From positions 1-16,458 of the forward strand of contig CAYRTD010000091.1 of the NCBI GenBank assembly GCA_964426915.1: a stretch of DNA of 16,458 bases. Reading direction: 5' to 3'. The DNA comes from CAYRTD01 sp964426915 (lineage in GTDB: Bacteria > Bacteroidota > Bacteroidia > Bacteroidales > GCA-2748055). This document shows positions 14,942 to 16,458 of this stretch, one piece after another. A program made the position numbers and the translations under genes. Within the stretch, counting starts at the first letter, position 1; every line of letters starts with the position of its first letter. The notes beneath the pieces are model-generated. The model saw nothing but the letters and a program-made list of their open reading frames with translations, did not search any database and was not told the DNA's origin.

Positions 14942-16458
14942 ATGAGGAAATCAATTTTTCTTTTGGCAATTGTCGTGGTTTATGCCCTGGTGAGCATAAC
15001 CTCCTGCAATAAGGAGAATGATGTTGAACTGGATGTAAGTCATGAGGATGGGATAAATTCTACGGTAGCTGTTGATAGTGGAAGCATAGGGCTTGTTGTT
15101 GATACAAGACTTATTGCAAAAAAAGGTTATCAACCATCCAGGGCAACGATTGCTTTTTCCGGTGATTATTCACAGTACTCTGATGAGGTGAAAATTGATC
15201 TGTCAACAAATATAGGAGTGTTACGGCTAAAGTATGAAGATGTTCCGGCCGCTATTCGGGAAGGTTTTTCCGACGGGGTTCCTTTAAACATAACGGTTTT
15301 TGATGAGCAGAGTACTGAACTGGGTAATGCTTCTTATAGCCGTCAGCCCGTAGACGCTTCAAATAATCCCGTAAACGTGGAAACAGATCTGTCCGAAATA
15401 CTTCCGCAATTGTCACTTAACCCTGATACTCCCTATCTTCTTTTTTCAGAGACTTCGGAGAAGGTACTGACAACTGTGCCTGTTCCTGCTACTGGATTTC
15501 CTCCTTATCCACGTGGTGTTTCTACCTATGATTATGATCCTGAAGGAAGCAATCTACAGGAGTTTTATTTTGAGAAAGGAAATGGTGGGGATGAACCGGA
15601 ATATTTCTTGCTTAGTCCGGGCGGATTCATTGTTACAGGTTACCCCATGAGCCAGTCAACTGTCCAATACACTCCCGGGGAAGATACCCATTTGGAAAAA
15701 TTGGTGGTAGAAGTTGATGGAGGTGGCTGGGTTAAGTTAAAAACCCGGTCTGGTAATTATTATAAGGAACACCTTGATGATTCTAATCCCGGCGGCAGGA
15801 ATTATGCTTTTAATGAAGGTACAGAAGATGACTATACACGGTTTAGGATTATTAATGCTGATATCAGATGGACTCTCACCGACAGAGGTATCAAATTCAA
15901 TGAGCCTGTTTTGCCTCCCGCGAGGCTGGACTTTGCCTATAGTGCAACCCTTTCCAATTGTTCTTCTGCTGCGCTCACTGAAACGGTTGGACGGAACGAA
16001 ACCAGGTCCCAAACTTTTACCTCGGGTTCTGAAGAGAGTTTGCAGCTTTTTTCGAGTCATACGGCTTATGCTGAAGTGAGTGCCGGAGTGGAAGTTGAAG
16101 CAACTTTTTTCGGTGCCGGAGCTACCTATAATCTTCAGGTAACGGCAGGTTATGAATATACCACCGCAGAAACAAAAACGACTACAAGTTACTGGCAGGA
16201 ATCCGAAACAACCGAGATAGAAACTTCCAGGACCCGCACGGTGCAATTGGTTCCTAATAGCGCTGTTGAGGTTTATGATGCTGTTCAATCTCTTGACAAT
16301 GTAAGGATCCCGTTCACCAAGGAATTCCGTTTGGAAGGTGTTGATTCCGACGGGGAAAAAATTGCAGGGAGTGAACTACAATTCCAGCTCTTTACCAGTC
16401 AGTTTGAAGGGATTGTTACAGAGACAGGACCTGATTATGTTGATTTTACTGTGAGGGG
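14942..16458 (+). CDS. Lipoprotein with aerolysin/ETX-MTX2-like pore module, 3' end outside window
   Basis: The frame is open from ATG 14942 to the window edge (505 codons, incomplete). A lipoprotein signal peptide ends in SITSC (Cys22) and is followed by NKEND, an acidic/Lys pattern of the kind used for surface export of Bacteroidota lipoproteins. Residues about 40-240 are beta-rich and unrecognised. WVKLKTRSGNYYKE...RFRII (about 263-304) looks like a beta-trefoil/agglutinin lobe. From about 320 the protein resembles the aerolysin/ETX-MTX2 fold. Features are LSNCSSAALTETVG (337-350), a Ser/Thr-rich strand with QTFTSGSEESLQLF, an amphipathic stretch with FFGAGATYN (389-397), a Thr-rich return strand (about 407-433), and VPNSAVEVYDAV...IPFTKEFRLEG (437-466), the usual end of the pore arm. 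I infer a surface-displayed beta-pore-forming or lectin-like protein; the assignment rests on pattern, not on a search. Confidence 0.75.
   Translation, partial: MRKSIFLLAIVVVYALVSITSCNKENDVELDVSHEDGINSTVAVDSGSIGLVVDTRLIAKKGYQPSRATIAFSGDYSQYSDEVKIDLSTNIGVLRLKYEDVPAAIREGFSDGVPLNITVFDEQSTELGNASYSRQPVDASNNPVNVETDLSEILPQLSLNPDTPYLLFSETSEKVLTTVPVPATGFPPYPRGVSTYDYDPEGSNLQEFYFEKGNGGDEPEYFLLSPGGFIVTGYPMSQSTVQYTPGEDTHLEKLVVEVDGGGWVKLKTRSGNYYKEHLDDSNPGGRNYAFNEGTEDDYTRFRIINADIRWTLTDRGIKFNEPVLPPARLDFAYSATLSNCSSAALTETVGRNETRSQTFTSGSEESLQLFSSHTAYAEVSAGVEVEATFFGAGATYNLQVTAGYEYTTAETKTTTSYWQESETTEIETSRTRTVQLVPNSAVEVYDAVQSLDNVRIPFTKEFRLEGVDSDGEKIAGSELQFQLFTSQFEGIVTETGPDYVDFTVR

Noticed and set aside
15737..16288. 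183-codon open frame on the - strand
   Set aside because: It lies entirely inside the pore-like lipoprotein gene, which has a signal peptide and coherent domains; the antisense frame has none.

Overview
The window looks like chromosomal DNA of a member of the Bacteroidota. Several signs point there: a SusC-type carboxypeptidase-regulatory/plug signature (VVVIGYG, IRGTSSI), Bacteroidota-style -7 elements (TATCTTTA, TAATTTTG), lipoproteins with a polar stretch after the lipidated Cys, moderately AT-rich coding DNA, and repeat-bearing spacers between convergent genes. A marine or environmental Bacteroidales/Marinilabiliales-type organism would fit, but the order cannot be fixed from sequence reading alone.

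Region 1 (83-6398) reads as one co-directional block built around potassium uptake. It encodes a membrane sensor-like protein without an output domain, a TrkH-type K+ channel subunit, the truncated start of a cation:proton antiporter, a KtrB-type K+ channel subunit and a single KtrA/TrkA RCK regulatory subunit. A secreted PQQ-type beta-propeller protein follows 22 bases later. Two different translocating subunits with only one RCK partner, plus a broken antiporter between them, make this block unusual.

Region 2 (6399-10889) holds separate housekeeping or accessory genes: an alpha/beta hydrolase whose expected catalytic His is replaced by Asp, a possible frameshifted gene remnant, a Cys-rich DUF3795-type protein, an exported MuiA-like DUF4139 protein carrying an inserted SusC-like regulatory/plug segment, and an OsmC-type peroxidase followed by a clear intrinsic terminator.

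Region 3 (10919-14433) contains two secreted metallophosphoesterases pointing at each other: a 5'-nucleotidase lipoprotein (+) and a three-domain calcineurin-like phosphoesterase (-). The 402-base spacer between them carries two arrays of a 7-bp tandem repeat embedded in a roughly 90-bp duplicated module.

Region 4 (14434-16458) starts with a 508-base spacer containing a second copy of a sequence also present at the very start of the window. It then enters a long gene that runs off the right edge. Its product is a predicted surface lipoprotein with a beta-trefoil-like block followed by a Ser/Thr-rich region strongly resembling the pore module of aerolysin/ETX-MTX2-type beta-pore-forming proteins. 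This is the most interesting object in the window.
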